From CAYJAD01 sp964371835 (GTDB taxonomy: Bacteria; Desulfobacterota; Desulfovibrionia; Desulfovibrionales; Desulfovibrionaceae): 56,144 nt of DNA. Location: positions 1-56,144 of the forward strand of contig CAYJOP010000005.1 of NCBI GenBank assembly GCA_964371835.1, in the 5' to 3' direction. Position 1 is the first letter of the stretch, and each line of letters starts with the position of its first letter. The notes under the pieces were generated by a model. It made no database searches. It was not told the origin of the DNA and was given only the letters and a program-made list of their open reading frames with translations. Below, in pieces: positions 34,562-43,694 of the stretch. A program made the position numbers and the translations under genes.

Positions 34562-35170
34562 ATGAGTTCTTCAAATCAAAAAAAATCTATGTTCCGTGAA
34601 TATGCAGAAGCATTAGCTATTGCTCTTGTATTGGCCTTAATTATTCGCACTTTTGTGGTTCAGGCTTTTAAAATTCCCTCTGAATCCATGCTTGAAACAT
34701 TACAAGTTGGTGATCATTTATTAGTCAGCAAATTTAGTTATGGTGTAAAATGGCCCTTTAGTGATGACTATGCCATCACAGCTTCTGACCCAGAGTATGG
34801 TGATGTTGTTGTGTTCAAATACCCTAAAGATCCCTCACTTGACTATATTAAGCGTATAGTTGGTCTACCAGGTGATGTGATTGAAATGCGCGACAAAGTT
34901 TTTTTCCGAAATGGTGAAGCTGTTGAAGAAGACTATATTTTAAAAGGCAATCCCTCTGCTATTTTTCCCATTCGTGATAATTTTGGTCCATTTACTGTGC
35001 CAGAAGGCCAGTATTTTGTAATGGGCGACAATAGGGACAACTCCCAAGACTCTCGTTTTTGGGGCACGGTAGAAAAGTCAGCCATCCACGGTAAAGCATG
35101 GCGTATTTACTGGTCAGCTCAAGGCTTTTCCAATATTCGTTGGGAAAGAATTTTTATGCTTGTGGATTAA
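34562..35170 (+). CDS. lepB: Signal peptidase I
   Basis: A 202-residue inner-membrane protease that removes signal peptides. One N-terminal membrane helix (AEALAIALVLALIIRTFVVQAF) is followed by the catalytic Ser in IPSESMLETL, the catalytic Lys in YIKRIVGLPGD and the box MGDNRDNSQDSRFWG. I use ATG 34562 (MSSSNQKKSM); a codon at 34517 in frame would add 15 residues lacking homology character. It is preceded by an 80-bp gap after mnmA. Confidence 0.97.
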   Translation: MSSSNQKKSMFREYAEALAIALVLALIIRTFVVQAFKIPSESMLETLQVGDHLLVSKFSYGVKWPFSDDYAITASDPEYGDVVVFKYPKDPSLDYIKRIVGLPGDVIEMRDKVFFRNGEAVEEDYILKGNPSAIFPIRDNFGPFTVPEGQYFVMGDNRDNSQDSRFWGTVEKSAIHGKAWRIYWSAQGFSNIRWERIFMLVD

Positions 35171-35270
35171 ATTTATTGTTTTGATTCACACATGTGGTTA
35201 AAATATTAAGTTCTTAACTAGGATCAAGTTTTTATTTAATCATAATTTTTACTACTTATTACGGACTAGT

Positions 35271-36797
35271 ATGATAGTACACCTTGCAAGTGGAAGCCTA
35301 AGTGGTGTTGATGCTTTGCGTGTTGATATTGAAATTGATATTACACGACATGGCATTCCTGCATTCACCATGGTTGGACTTGCAGAAGGTGCTGTGCGTG
35401 AATCAAAAGAGCGTGTTTTCACAGCTTTACGCAGCTGTGGTTTTAAGATTCCACCAGCTCGCATTACCGTAAACCTTGCTCCAGCTGATAGGCGTAAGGG
35501 TGGTGCAGCTTACGACCTCCCACTTGCACTTGGCTTATTAGCTGCATTGGATGTCATACCAGCATCTTCTTTAGAAGGATGGTTTTTTGGCGCAGAGCTT
35601 TCACTCACAGGCGAACTTAGGCCAGTACATGGCACATTGCCCTTGGCTATTCTAGCTCGTGAGCAAAATGCTAAAGCACTCATGGTTGCACCAAGCAATG
35701 CTCAAGAGGGTGCAGTGGTTGAAGGCTTAACTGTATATGCGCCAGCAAATCTTGTTGAATGCCTTGAAATATTAAAAAATCCTGATACACATTCACCTGC
35801 CCTACCCATTGCCATAAGCTCAAATCAAAATAATTATAATTTTGATTTTGCAGACGTTAAGGGTCAGCAAGCAGCAAAAAGAGCTTTGGAAATTGCCGCT
35901 GCTGGTGGCCATAATATTTTATTGATTGGGCCTCCTGGTTGCGGAAAAACTATGCTTGCCAAACGCTTACCAAGCATTTTGCCACCACTTTCTTTTGAAG
36001 AAGCTCTGGAGGTAACTAAAATATATAGTGTATCTGGTAAACTTCCACCAGATGCTGGATTAATGCGTGTTCGCCCTTTTCGTGCACCACACCATACAAT
36101 ATCTGATATTGCACTCATAGGTGGAGGAAATCAGCCAAGACCAGGCGAGGTTAGTCTCAGTCACCGTGGTGTTTTGTTTTTGGATGAGTTTCCAGAATAT
36201 AAAAAATCCACACTTGAAGTTTTGCGACAACCCTTAGAAGATGGTATAGTTTCCATTGCAAGGGCCAATCAATCAGTTACTTTTCCAGCAGCTTGCATGT
36301 TAGTTGCGGCCATGAACCCATGCCCTTGTGGGTATTTTGGTGACCCTACTCACACTTGCTCATGTAATGAAATGCAGCTAGATAGATATAGACATAAACT
36401 CTCTGGCCCCATGCTTGACCGCATCGACTTACATATTGAATTATCAGCCGTTGCTTACGAAGATTTACGCCATAGAACAGATTCTGAAGGTAGCTCACAA
36501 GAAATTAGAAATAAAGTTTTGAAGGCTCGTTTAGCTCAAACTAAACGTTACAAAGGCACTTCTTGTACTTGCAATGCAACTCTTAATGAAACACTGCAAG
36601 AAAAACATTGCGCACTGGATGATAATGGCCACGAAATATTAAAAAAATTAGCAGATAACCTTGGTTTGTCTGCAAGGTCCTTAACCAGAATTGTTCGCAT
36701 AGCACGCACCATTGCAGACCTTGATGATGCAGCAAATATAAGCACTAAACATCTTCATGAAGCTGCATCATTACGAATTTTAGATCGCCAGCCTTAA
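35271..36797 (+). CDS. comM: YifB/ComM family Mg-chelatase-like AAA ATPase
   Basis: A 508-residue protein with an N-terminal Lon-protease-like fold (DIEIDITRHGIPAFTMVGLAEGAVRESKERV), a central AAA domain (Walker A LLIGPPGCGKTMLAKRLPSILP, Walker B GVLFLDEFPEY) and the C-terminal ComM signature MNPCPCGYFGD with two cysteine pairs. In Vibrio, ComM is a hexameric helicase promoting branch migration during natural transformation; elsewhere its job is less clear. It stands alone after lepB. Confidence 0.95.
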   Translation: MIVHLASGSLSGVDALRVDIEIDITRHGIPAFTMVGLAEGAVRESKERVFTALRSCGFKIPPARITVNLAPADRRKGGAAYDLPLALGLLAALDVIPASSLEGWFFGAELSLTGELRPVHGTLPLAILAREQNAKALMVAPSNAQEGAVVEGLTVYAPANLVECLEILKNPDTHSPALPIAISSNQNNYNFDFADVKGQQAAKRALEIAAAGGHNILLIGPPGCGKTMLAKRLPSILPPLSFEEALEVTKIYSVSGKLPPDAGLMRVRPFRAPHHTISDIALIGGGNQPRPGEVSLSHRGVLFLDEFPEYKKSTLEVLRQPLEDGIVSIARANQSVTFPAACMLVAAMNPCPCGYFGDPTHTCSCNEMQLDRYRHKLSGPMLDRIDLHIELSAVAYEDLRHRTDSEGSSQEIRNKVLKARLAQTKRYKGTSCTCNATLNETLQEKHCALDDNGHEILKKLADNLGLSARSLTRIVRIARTIADLDDAANISTKHLHEAASLRILDRQP

Positions 36798-36832
36798 TTA
36801 TAACAATCAAACCTTGTAATTACTAGAACTTA

Positions 36833-37087
36833 TTATTCTAGCTTTTTTCCACCATGCGGAAGAAAACGCACAGTATCGCGATTATTTCTTTCTGCTTCCA
36901 TGGTAACAGGAACATCATTATAATACAGTGCGCTAGGCATAATATCATTTTCTTCTGCAACCTTACCGTAAAGAGCAAGGGCTGGAATATTATCCACTAA
37001 GATGGGTGTTAGTTTCCAAATTATTGCCCACATTACAAATAGTGCGCCCACGAGTTGTAAAACTGCTATAAATTTATTTTTTTGCAT
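36833..37087 (-). CDS. Small single-pass membrane protein, YeiH-linked
   Basis: An 84-residue protein I do not recognise. Residues about 5-30 form one membrane helix (FIAVLQLVGALFVMWAIIW), followed by a soluble tail with a Tyr-rich YGKVAEEN and PSALYYNDVPVTME stretch. It is on the same strand as, and 77 bp after, the YeiH-family gene, with a strong hairpin between them. It may be a small subunit or a modulator of that transporter. Confidence 0.6.
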   Translation of the reverse strand: MQKNKFIAVLQLVGALFVMWAIIWKLTPILVDNIPALALYGKVAEENDIMPSALYYNDVPVTMEAERNNRDTVRFLPHGGKKLE

Positions 37088-37110
37088 AAGTTTCTTCTAT
37101 TAAATGAATT

Positions 37111-37136
37111 GGGGAGTGTACTTTCGTACACTCCCC
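37111..37136 (-). terminator. Hairpin between the YeiH-family gene and the small membrane gene
   Basis: A perfect 11-bp stem GGGGAGTGTAC / GTACACTCCCC with a TTTC loop and no clear T-run on the minus strand. It is best read as an attenuator or 3'-end stabiliser, giving more of the upstream transporter than of the small protein. Confidence 0.6.
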
Positions 37137-37163
37137 GAATTATTTTAACCAATCATAGTTATG

Positions 37164-38912
37164 TTAGATTCTAGCAGTGATTTCTGGGAATACCAAGTAG
37201 AACATTACATAAGCCATGGTTAGGGTAAGAGCTAGGTTGAAGCTCTGACCGCAAACATAAAGGATAACTGGCTTGCCGCCTTTGAAGTAGTGAGTAAGCT
37301 CACGGAAGTTAGTGGCAAGACCAATGGCTGCGAAGGACAAGTTAAAGCACCAGCCACGAAGTGGGGAGGTCAAGCTTTTAATTGTACCAGCGGTTAGTAA
37401 GCCTTGGCTCATGTCTGGACCAAGTTGGCCAGAAATGTAAGAAGCAATAATAGAAGCAGCTAAGAAGCCTAATACGAATTTGGGGAAACGGTGCCAAATT
37501 TCCATTAGACCAACTGTTGAACCTTCTACACGGTCAACCTTAGTTACCCAGTAAACAGCAACACCAAAGGCTGTTACACCAATGAGTACGTTTTGGATCA
37601 TCTTAATGGTTGCAGCAACATACATTGCTTTTTCACCAAGGAAAGCACCAGCAGCAGCAACGGCGCCTGTTGCGTCGATGGTACCACCAATCCATGCACC
37701 ACCAAGAACGGCTGGAATGCCAAGAGCTTTAATAACAGCAGGCATAACAATCATCATGATGGCTGTGAATAATAGGGAAATACCAACTGCAAGAGTTAAC
37801 TCTTCTTTCTTAGCACGACAAGCTGCGGCAGTAGCAATAGCTGCTGAAGTTCCACAAACTGACATGTCAGCAGAAATGGTGATGTTAAGTGTTTTAGAAG
37901 GCATTTTTAGCACTTTTTGGCCGAATATAAATGTTGTAATCAGAACTATTGGAGTTACAACCCAGGCTACAAAAAGTCCTGGGATACCAATGGCGATGAT
38001 TTTATCCATTAAAATTTCAGCACCTAGAAGCACAAGACCAGTCTTAATGTAGTATTCAACTTGCAGAGCAGGCTTCATGAAGTTAGGAGTACCAATGGTG
38101 TTAGCCACAAGCATACCAAGAATAATAGCCCAAGCTTCTGTGCCAACGCCATAATAGCGCATATCCATTTGTCCACCCATGGTCAGGGCGAAAACGGTAA
38201 ACACAAATAGGCCGACAAAACCTATGGCGAATTTAGGAACACTATAACCCATAAAACCCATACCAATGCTGAAGATAACCAATAAAATTATCATCATCAC
38301 AGGTAGAGTTGGAAGGATATTGAAAGGTTTTACCTTAGCTTTTGAAGCAGCAGAGCTGGCTTTACGCTCAGCACCACGCCAATCTGTAATAAGCTTATCA
38401 GCTTCTTTATTAAGGGCTTCGTCCTTAAATGCAGCACCACCAGCGGCAGCTTCTGCGGTAAGAGCAGCGGCTTTTGCAGCATCAGCGGCGGCGCGAGCTT
38501 TTTCAGCTGCGGGCTTTGCCTTTGCGTTAATAGCATCAGCGCCTGCTTGATCAAGCATAAAAGCAGACATGGGGTTATCTTTCCAACGGCCTGGGCCTTT
38601 CATGTAAGACTTAAAAGCACTACCAAATTCAGAAGATTTGAATTTAATCTTTTTACTTGCTTGGGCTTCATACCAAGCTACAGTCTTAAACGGGGCCTTG
38701 CTGGCCTCTGCTGTCATTATGGCTTCTGCACTAGCTATTTTGGCGCGAGCTTCTTGTTTATCTGCATCTGTAAAGCTAAAAACATACAGATAAAGACCTA
38801 AAAACACAAAGATTAAACCAAGCCAAATGGCCCAGTAATCTTCTTTTTTCCACAGGTCAGACCAAGACGATTGGGCTCTGTCTACTACAACGCCGGACTC
38901 TTGCTGGGACAT
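37164..38912 (-). CDS. YeiH-family (UPF0324) putative sulfate exporter with long N-terminal region
   Basis: A 582-residue membrane protein. After a short N-terminal tail and one helix (AIWLGLIFVFLGLYLYVF), a hydrophilic region of about 150 residues follows, including a lysine/alanine repeat (AKPAAEKARAAADAAKAAAL). The multispanning YeiH core follows, with GPDMSQGLLTAGTIKSLTSP and IGTPNFMKPALQVEYYIKTG. E. coli YeiH is about 350 residues, so the N-terminal region is extra. ATG 38912 follows GGAGGT. The codons look strongly biased, suggesting high expression. In a sulfidogen this may move sulfate, sulfite or a related anion, but the family's substrate is unproven. Confidence 0.85.
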   Translation of the reverse strand: MSQQESGVVVDRAQSSWSDLWKKEDYWAIWLGLIFVFLGLYLYVFSFTDADKQEARAKIASAEAIMTAEASKAPFKTVAWYEAQASKKIKFKSSEFGSAFKSYMKGPGRWKDNPMSAFMLDQAGADAINAKAKPAAEKARAAADAAKAAALTAEAAAGGAAFKDEALNKEADKLITDWRGAERKASSAASKAKVKPFNILPTLPVMMIILLVIFSIGMGFMGYSVPKFAIGFVGLFVFTVFALTMGGQMDMRYYGVGTEAWAIILGMLVANTIGTPNFMKPALQVEYYIKTGLVLLGAEILMDKIIAIGIPGLFVAWVVTPIVLITTFIFGQKVLKMPSKTLNITISADMSVCGTSAAIATAAACRAKKEELTLAVGISLLFTAIMMIVMPAVIKALGIPAVLGGAWIGGTIDATGAVAAAGAFLGEKAMYVAATIKMIQNVLIGVTAFGVAVYWVTKVDRVEGSTVGLMEIWHRFPKFVLGFLAASIIASYISGQLGPDMSQGLLTAGTIKSLTSPLRGWCFNLSFAAIGLATNFRELTHYFKGGKPVILYVCGQSFNLALTLTMAYVMFYLVFPEITARI

Positions 38913-38981
38913 AATACCTCCAAAGTTTTGCAAAAAAATTTTTTCATCCAAAAAGATAACATTAAATTACGTTATCAGCCC

Positions 38982-39857
38982 TCAATATACATGCTTACTA
39001 TTTACATTGCAAGTAATTTTATTCACAAAAAGCCCAGCATAACCCACAACGCTTTTTGAATCACTATTTTTTTCAAATGATGTTGTGTGCTCACAAAGGC
39101 TGCATTCATATTTTTCATTTGTATTTTCAAGTGCATAAAGTGAAACTATGGCTGGGCATACTCCACACATACTTATATTATACTCACCAACAACTTGAGC
39201 AAGTTTTAATGGATTAAATTGTAAAAAAGCCTGCAAAGCCATTTCATCAAGAGCCATGGTAGTATCATGGTCTGAAAAGTGGTGTAAATCGGAACTTAGA
39301 ATAATGCCCACGTCAATTCCAGCTTTTTTGTAATTATTAATAATACTTCCTAGAGCTAATCCAGCTTTTTTAAAAGCCTCATAGCTCCGCCCACCCACTG
39401 CTATGGGCACAATGTTCATATCTGGAACTTTTAATTGTAAAAAAGGCAAGATAACTTCCAAAGAATGTTCATGCAAATGAGCTTTTGTGTCTGAGCAAAA
39501 GCCACCATCACTTTGAATAATGTCCTTTGCAAGAGCTGTGTTTACGGGTATTTTGCCAAGTGGCGTTTGCCAATGTCCAGTATCCCAAACGGCTAAGGCT
39601 TCACCTTGACCTGTGTGGTTTGGGCCAAGCAGAATTAAGTTTTTAGGCAATTGAACATGGGCAAGCGTTTTTGCAATAACATGACCGCAAAAAAAATGCC
39701 CAGCATGGGGCAAAAATAAAAGGTTCGCTGGGATTTGTGTATGGGAATTAGCTAAAAGTCTTTCAGCCTCATCAAGGCTAGCTTGTACATAATTGCACAA
39801 GGCCTGTGCATCACCTTCATAAAACCTACCTGAAACTATCGCTTCACGTACTGCCAT
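38982..39857 (-). CDS. AmmeMemoRadiSam system protein B (MEMO1 family)
   Basis: A 291-residue MEMO-family protein, related to non-haem iron dioxygenases. VSGRFYEGDAQAL opens it, and the metal-type histidines are in LLFLPHAGHFFCGHVIA, ILLGPNHTG and SSDLHHFSD. CPAIVSLYAL ends the fold. In bacteria this family occurs with AMMECR1-like and radical SAM partners, whose genes are not adjacent here. Its substrate is unknown. Confidence 0.88.
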   Translation of the reverse strand: MAVREAIVSGRFYEGDAQALCNYVQASLDEAERLLANSHTQIPANLLFLPHAGHFFCGHVIAKTLAHVQLPKNLILLGPNHTGQGEALAVWDTGHWQTPLGKIPVNTALAKDIIQSDGGFCSDTKAHLHEHSLEVILPFLQLKVPDMNIVPIAVGGRSYEAFKKAGLALGSIINNYKKAGIDVGIILSSDLHHFSDHDTTMALDEMALQAFLQFNPLKLAQVVGEYNISMCGVCPAIVSLYALENTNEKYECSLCEHTTSFEKNSDSKSVVGYAGLFVNKITCNVNSKHVY

Positions 39858-40120
39858 TATAAAAATTCCTCATTTAATTTAGCCAAAATTGAAATGCTAT
39901 CCTGACATTTGCAATTCAAGCTTTATTCACTAAACACATAGAATTTATCAAAAACCAGACATAAACTGTGAAATGCGCGGAGCGATGGTATCTTTCAGCA
40001 CTAAATTTGTCGCTAACCTGCATTAGCATGTTCATTTTTGAGTTTTTCACCAACTTTTTAAATATAGAGTTAAAACAATACAAAGTTAAATATTTTCAGT
40101 GCGATTAACTTCTCGACAAT

Positions 40121-41848
40121 CTATTCAACATAGCTATCGCGTAACTCTTTTAATTCTTGTTGGTTCATATAACGAAGTAGTATTTTGTCAGGGCTTTTAT
40201 TAAGATCAACCACCAGCAAAGCATCTAGAGTGCCAAAAACTCTGTCTTCATGAAAAGCCGCAATACGCCCACCTAATTGTAAGTAGTGTTTAAATAAAAT
40301 TGGTAGACCTTTATCGCCTTCAACATCCTTAACTGCTCTATTACATCCTTTATAATCAAGGCTACCCACATCTGGCGAATTAAGCCCAGTAAATGCCTTT
40401 GGCGCGCGCCTTCCACTTACAAAAGCAGCTAAGTCGTCATGCCAATGATTTTGCATAAGGTATTGTCTTAACATAAAAGCAGAGGCTTCAGCATAGCCTA
40501 GCCCCATGCTACAAGGGCCAAAAAGGGTGCGAGTTTTCTTAACATATGTTAGGCGTGCAATGGCCTTCCACAAAAGCAGTAATGGTTCATAATCTCGCTG
40601 ATATTCTGGCACCACAAAAGCCCTACCAAGCTCCATGGAATTTTTACAATGCTCAAAAAACTCTGGCTTATACGCAAACAAAGAAGTGGTGTATAGTTTA
40701 CTAGCAATATTTTTTGAATCGCTAGCCTCAAAACATCGAACCCTATAAGCACCAACAATGGCCTCTCCCTCAGAATCCCATAATACTAAGTGTGTATAAT
40801 CGGTATCAAATTGATCTGAATCTCTTTCCTTACCTGACCCTTCACCCACCAAGCGAAAAGTTTTTTCACGCAAGCGACATATCTCATCCAATAAAAAAGG
40901 AGATTCTTTGCCTTGAAATTCAAAAATTTTATAGCGGCCTTCATCAACCAAGATGCGTGTCATAAATTTATTAACTTCTAAAATAAGCTTATCATTATCG
41001 CAGGCCTTGGCCACAGGCGTATGCCATATCTTTGGAAGCGATTTATCTACACGCCCCAATTGCTCACAACGAACTCGCATGTGTGCTGTGCGTGCGTCAT
41101 CATTGGGAAGTGCTTGTAATAAATGCTTATCAATATTTTTACCAACAACAAAACGAATGGTGCGCCCACGAGTACGCCATAATTCACGCGGCAAAAGCAT
41201 GGTGCGTAAAAATGGATGTATACAACCTGCCGCATGGAAAAGTGGACTATTTGTACCTTTAAAATGCATTGGCATAACTTGCACATTGGGCACTCGTGCT
41301 AGCCTTCCAGCCAAGGAAAACCACGACGGTTCCATAATTTCCATCTTAGCTAAATTTAGGTGAGAAACAACACCAGATGGGAAAATGCCAACAGAGCCAC
41401 CATTATCCACATGTCTTAAAGCCATACGAATGGCAGAAAAATTTTCTTTTTGAGATTTTGCCGAAACATCAATGGGAATAATCATGGGCCTAAGCTCAGG
41501 AATTCTGAAAAGCATTCTATTAGCTATAAGCTTAAAATCATTTCGAATAGTCCCACAAAGCGCAGCTAAAATTACGCCCTCAATACCGCCAAAGGCATGA
41601 TTAGCATAAACTACTAATGGACCAGATTTAGGAATAGTATCTTCAAATTTTTCGCCTTCATTGATTAAAAAAACTCCGAAGGACTTTAAAACTTCATGGG
41701 CAAAATCCCATGGAGTTTCTGTTTGTGGAAAATTTTCATAGCGTTTCAACATTGGACGTAAGCCAAGTGCAAATGCCAAGAAAGATGATGAAGGCATAAG
41801 CGAACTGGCTCTTATTGAGTGTGGTGAGGCTATGGTACTACCGTCCAT
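40121..41848 (-). CDS. olsF: OlsF-like bifunctional ornithine lipid synthase
   Basis: A 575-residue two-domain protein. Residues about 35-265 are a PlsC/OlsA-type acyltransferase: VVYANHAFGGIEG has the HX-rich block, followed by IGIFPSGVVSHL-type and RIPELRPMIIPIDVS segments. Residues about 300-530 are an OlsB-type GNAT domain (REKTFRLVGEGSGKERD, DTDYTHLVLWD, ELGRAFVVPEYQRDYEPLLLLWKAI). OlsF joins the two acylation steps making ornithine lipids, phosphorus-free membrane lipids, and its members have this domain order and length. The acyl donors and the amino acid are inferred. The ATG follows AGGTTAATT. Confidence 0.82.
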   Translation of the reverse strand: MDGSTIASPHSIRASSLMPSSSFLAFALGLRPMLKRYENFPQTETPWDFAHEVLKSFGVFLINEGEKFEDTIPKSGPLVVYANHAFGGIEGVILAALCGTIRNDFKLIANRMLFRIPELRPMIIPIDVSAKSQKENFSAIRMALRHVDNGGSVGIFPSGVVSHLNLAKMEIMEPSWFSLAGRLARVPNVQVMPMHFKGTNSPLFHAAGCIHPFLRTMLLPRELWRTRGRTIRFVVGKNIDKHLLQALPNDDARTAHMRVRCEQLGRVDKSLPKIWHTPVAKACDNDKLILEVNKFMTRILVDEGRYKIFEFQGKESPFLLDEICRLREKTFRLVGEGSGKERDSDQFDTDYTHLVLWDSEGEAIVGAYRVRCFEASDSKNIASKLYTTSLFAYKPEFFEHCKNSMELGRAFVVPEYQRDYEPLLLLWKAIARLTYVKKTRTLFGPCSMGLGYAEASAFMLRQYLMQNHWHDDLAAFVSGRRAPKAFTGLNSPDVGSLDYKGCNRAVKDVEGDKGLPILFKHYLQLGGRIAAFHEDRVFGTLDALLVVDLNKSPDKILLRYMNQQELKELRDSYVE

Positions 41849-41988
41849 AATTAACCTGTTTCATTTTATAATTTAAGATTTATTTAACTACAACACATAA
41901 TGTTAGTTGAATATTAACTTAAGTCACTATAAAAATCAAGCCAAGAGCTACAGACACCATATTCATAATATTATTACAAAATTACGCA

Positions 41989-42870
41989 TTAAAGATCTTT
42001 GCGAAAATGCGCAAGCATTGCCACAAAGGTTACAGCGCCCACAATACAAAGAGCTCCTAAAATGTTTAATGTTGTCAAAGATTCATTAAACACGAAAACT
42101 CCAACAGCCATGGCAGTTACAGGTTCAAGTCCACCTAAAATGGAAGTCAAGGATGGCCCCACATATTCAACAGAACGAACAAGAGCAATGGTGGAAATAA
42201 CACCTGTGATAATAGTTAACAAAGCCATATTTTGCCACTGCATGGACGTAGCAGGAAAAGCTATAAAGCCATCATACCCAAGGGCAAACACGCCAGAAAA
42301 AACAGAGGCTGCTGCCAAAATATACATGGCAATTAATTTTTGATTTTTAACTGTTAGATTAAATACTTGTATGGCCATAACATATAGTGCCATTTGCGTT
42401 GCTGAAAATATGGTCAAGGCCATGCCTGTGAAGTTTACCCTGACCTTGCTTGGATCTTGTAGCGAAAAAAGTGCCACACCAACACAAATAACCAATGCAG
42501 CCAGAAAGGTTGTAAGCTTAAAGCGCTCACCAAAAAAAATAACCATGAGTATTACCACAAACATGGGATAACAATATTGAACCGTAGCCGCAATGCCAGA
42601 GTCTATATACTCAAAAGCCCAAAAAAATGTTATGGCACAAATGGAATAAAAAAAGCCAATGACTAAAAATTTTGCTATATCAGTGGGACAAATTCGCAAA
42701 GACTGCCTCTTAGCCATGGTTATTAACATAATTACTATGGCCGAAAAACCAAAGCGTAAAAAAAGAATGGATGTGGATGGAAGGCTCTCGCTTAGCATAG
42801 GCAAAGTAAAAAGCGGTATTAGTCCAAAGGAACAAGCAGCCAAGGTTGCATAAAAAAATCCGCGAAACAT
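41989..42870 (-). CDS. EamA/DMT-family transporter
   Basis: A 293-residue protein with about ten hydrophobic segments and the two EamA repeats; the first is FYATLAACSFGLIPLFTLPML, and the second ends with VEYVGPSLTSILGGLEPVTAMAVGVFVFNE. Such transporters move small metabolites; the substrate is unknown. I start at ATG 42870 with GGAAGG upstream, rather than the earlier in-frame codon at 42915 that lies inside the neighbouring repeat. Another EamA gene is at 44922. Confidence 0.88.
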   Translation of the reverse strand: MFRGFFYATLAACSFGLIPLFTLPMLSESLPSTSILFLRFGFSAIVIMLITMAKRQSLRICPTDIAKFLVIGFFYSICAITFFWAFEYIDSGIAATVQYCYPMFVVILMVIFFGERFKLTTFLAALVICVGVALFSLQDPSKVRVNFTGMALTIFSATQMALYVMAIQVFNLTVKNQKLIAMYILAAASVFSGVFALGYDGFIAFPATSMQWQNMALLTIITGVISTIALVRSVEYVGPSLTSILGGLEPVTAMAVGVFVFNESLTTLNILGALCIVGAVTFVAMLAHFRKDL

Positions 42871-42905
42871 ATTGCGCCTTCCATAAAAAAAATCAAAGTT
42901 AAGGG

Positions 42906-43101
42906 TCCTGCACAATTATTTTTTAGTTCTATTTTGTGCTTTTGCAATAAATTTGCATTTATTTTAAAATGCACTTGTGCAGAACAAAAGTCATAAAAAC
43001 CAAACATTTAACAGCAAAACAAAGCTCCGTCTATTCTTAATTTTTGGTCGCATTGACTAGCGTCAACGCTACAAAAGACTCCACACAATGAATTGTGCAG
43101 G
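42906..43101 (+). repeat. Dispersed intergenic element, copy D (terminal inverted repeats)
   Basis: A 196-bp element matching copy A along its whole length. Its ends carry 11-bp perfect inverted repeats, CCTGCACAATT (42907-42917) and AATTGTGCAGG (43091-43101). The core hairpin GCATTGAC / GTCAACGC (43050-43069) is kept, and the terminator-like right end is partly decayed. It lies between the divergent EamA and dut genes and has split or displaced their promoters. Confidence 0.8.
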
Positions 43102-43204
43102 CTTAAGTTACACAAACTTATTTACGTCTAATAAGAGGCATATTATTATATGTCAAGAGACTAATATTCATTGCCCTTTAGCCAGTTTTGAATTATGGTG
43201 CACC

Positions 43205-43678
43205 ATGTTAAGCAGTAACATTAAATTACGCATAATTTATACTCATGAAGAAGCTCTCCACCTATACCAAGGCGGTCCAAGCTATGCTACGCCCCATGCA
43301 GCAGGTTTGGATCTACGCGCTTGTATTGATTCACAATTTCTAACTATTAACTCACATAGTCGAGCTTTAATTCCTTCTGGTATAGCTGTTGAGCCTTTGG
43401 CCGATAATGTTGCAGGATTTGTATATTCTCGCAGTGGCCTTGGGGCTAAACGTGGACTAGCAGTTGCCCAAGGCGTTGGTGTAATTGATAATGATTACAG
43501 AGGTGAAATAATGATAATGCTAGTTAACACTTCAAATGAAGATCAAACAATACAAAAGGGCGATAGAATAGCCCAACTTGTTTATAAGCCTGTTTTACGA
43601 GCAGAAATCGAAATTTGCCAAACCCTTAACCCCACTGTGCGTGGCCATGGCGGTTTTGGGCATACAGGAAAAACTTAA
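43205..43678 (+). CDS. dut: dUTP diphosphatase
   Basis: A 157-residue trimeric-type dUTPase, removing dUTP and supplying dUMP. All five motifs are visible: AGLDLRA, RSGLGAKRGLAV, GVIDNDYRGEI, GDRIAQLV and the P-loop-like RGHGGFGHTGKT. The start at ATG 43205 is chosen because the upstream open frame runs back into repeat copy D and has no family character; the ribosome-binding site is weak. argD follows after 16 bp. Confidence 0.96.
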   Translation: MLSSNIKLRIIYTHEEALHLYQGGPSYATPHAAGLDLRACIDSQFLTINSHSRALIPSGIAVEPLADNVAGFVYSRSGLGAKRGLAVAQGVGVIDNDYRGEIMIMLVNTSNEDQTIQKGDRIAQLVYKPVLRAEIEICQTLNPTVRGHGGFGHTGKT

Positions 43679-43694
43679 TTTTTGGAGTAGCAAA

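Noticed and set aside
43088..43204. Longer dut start inside repeat copy D
   Set aside because: The extra residues have no dUTPase character, and the start would lie in the repeat.
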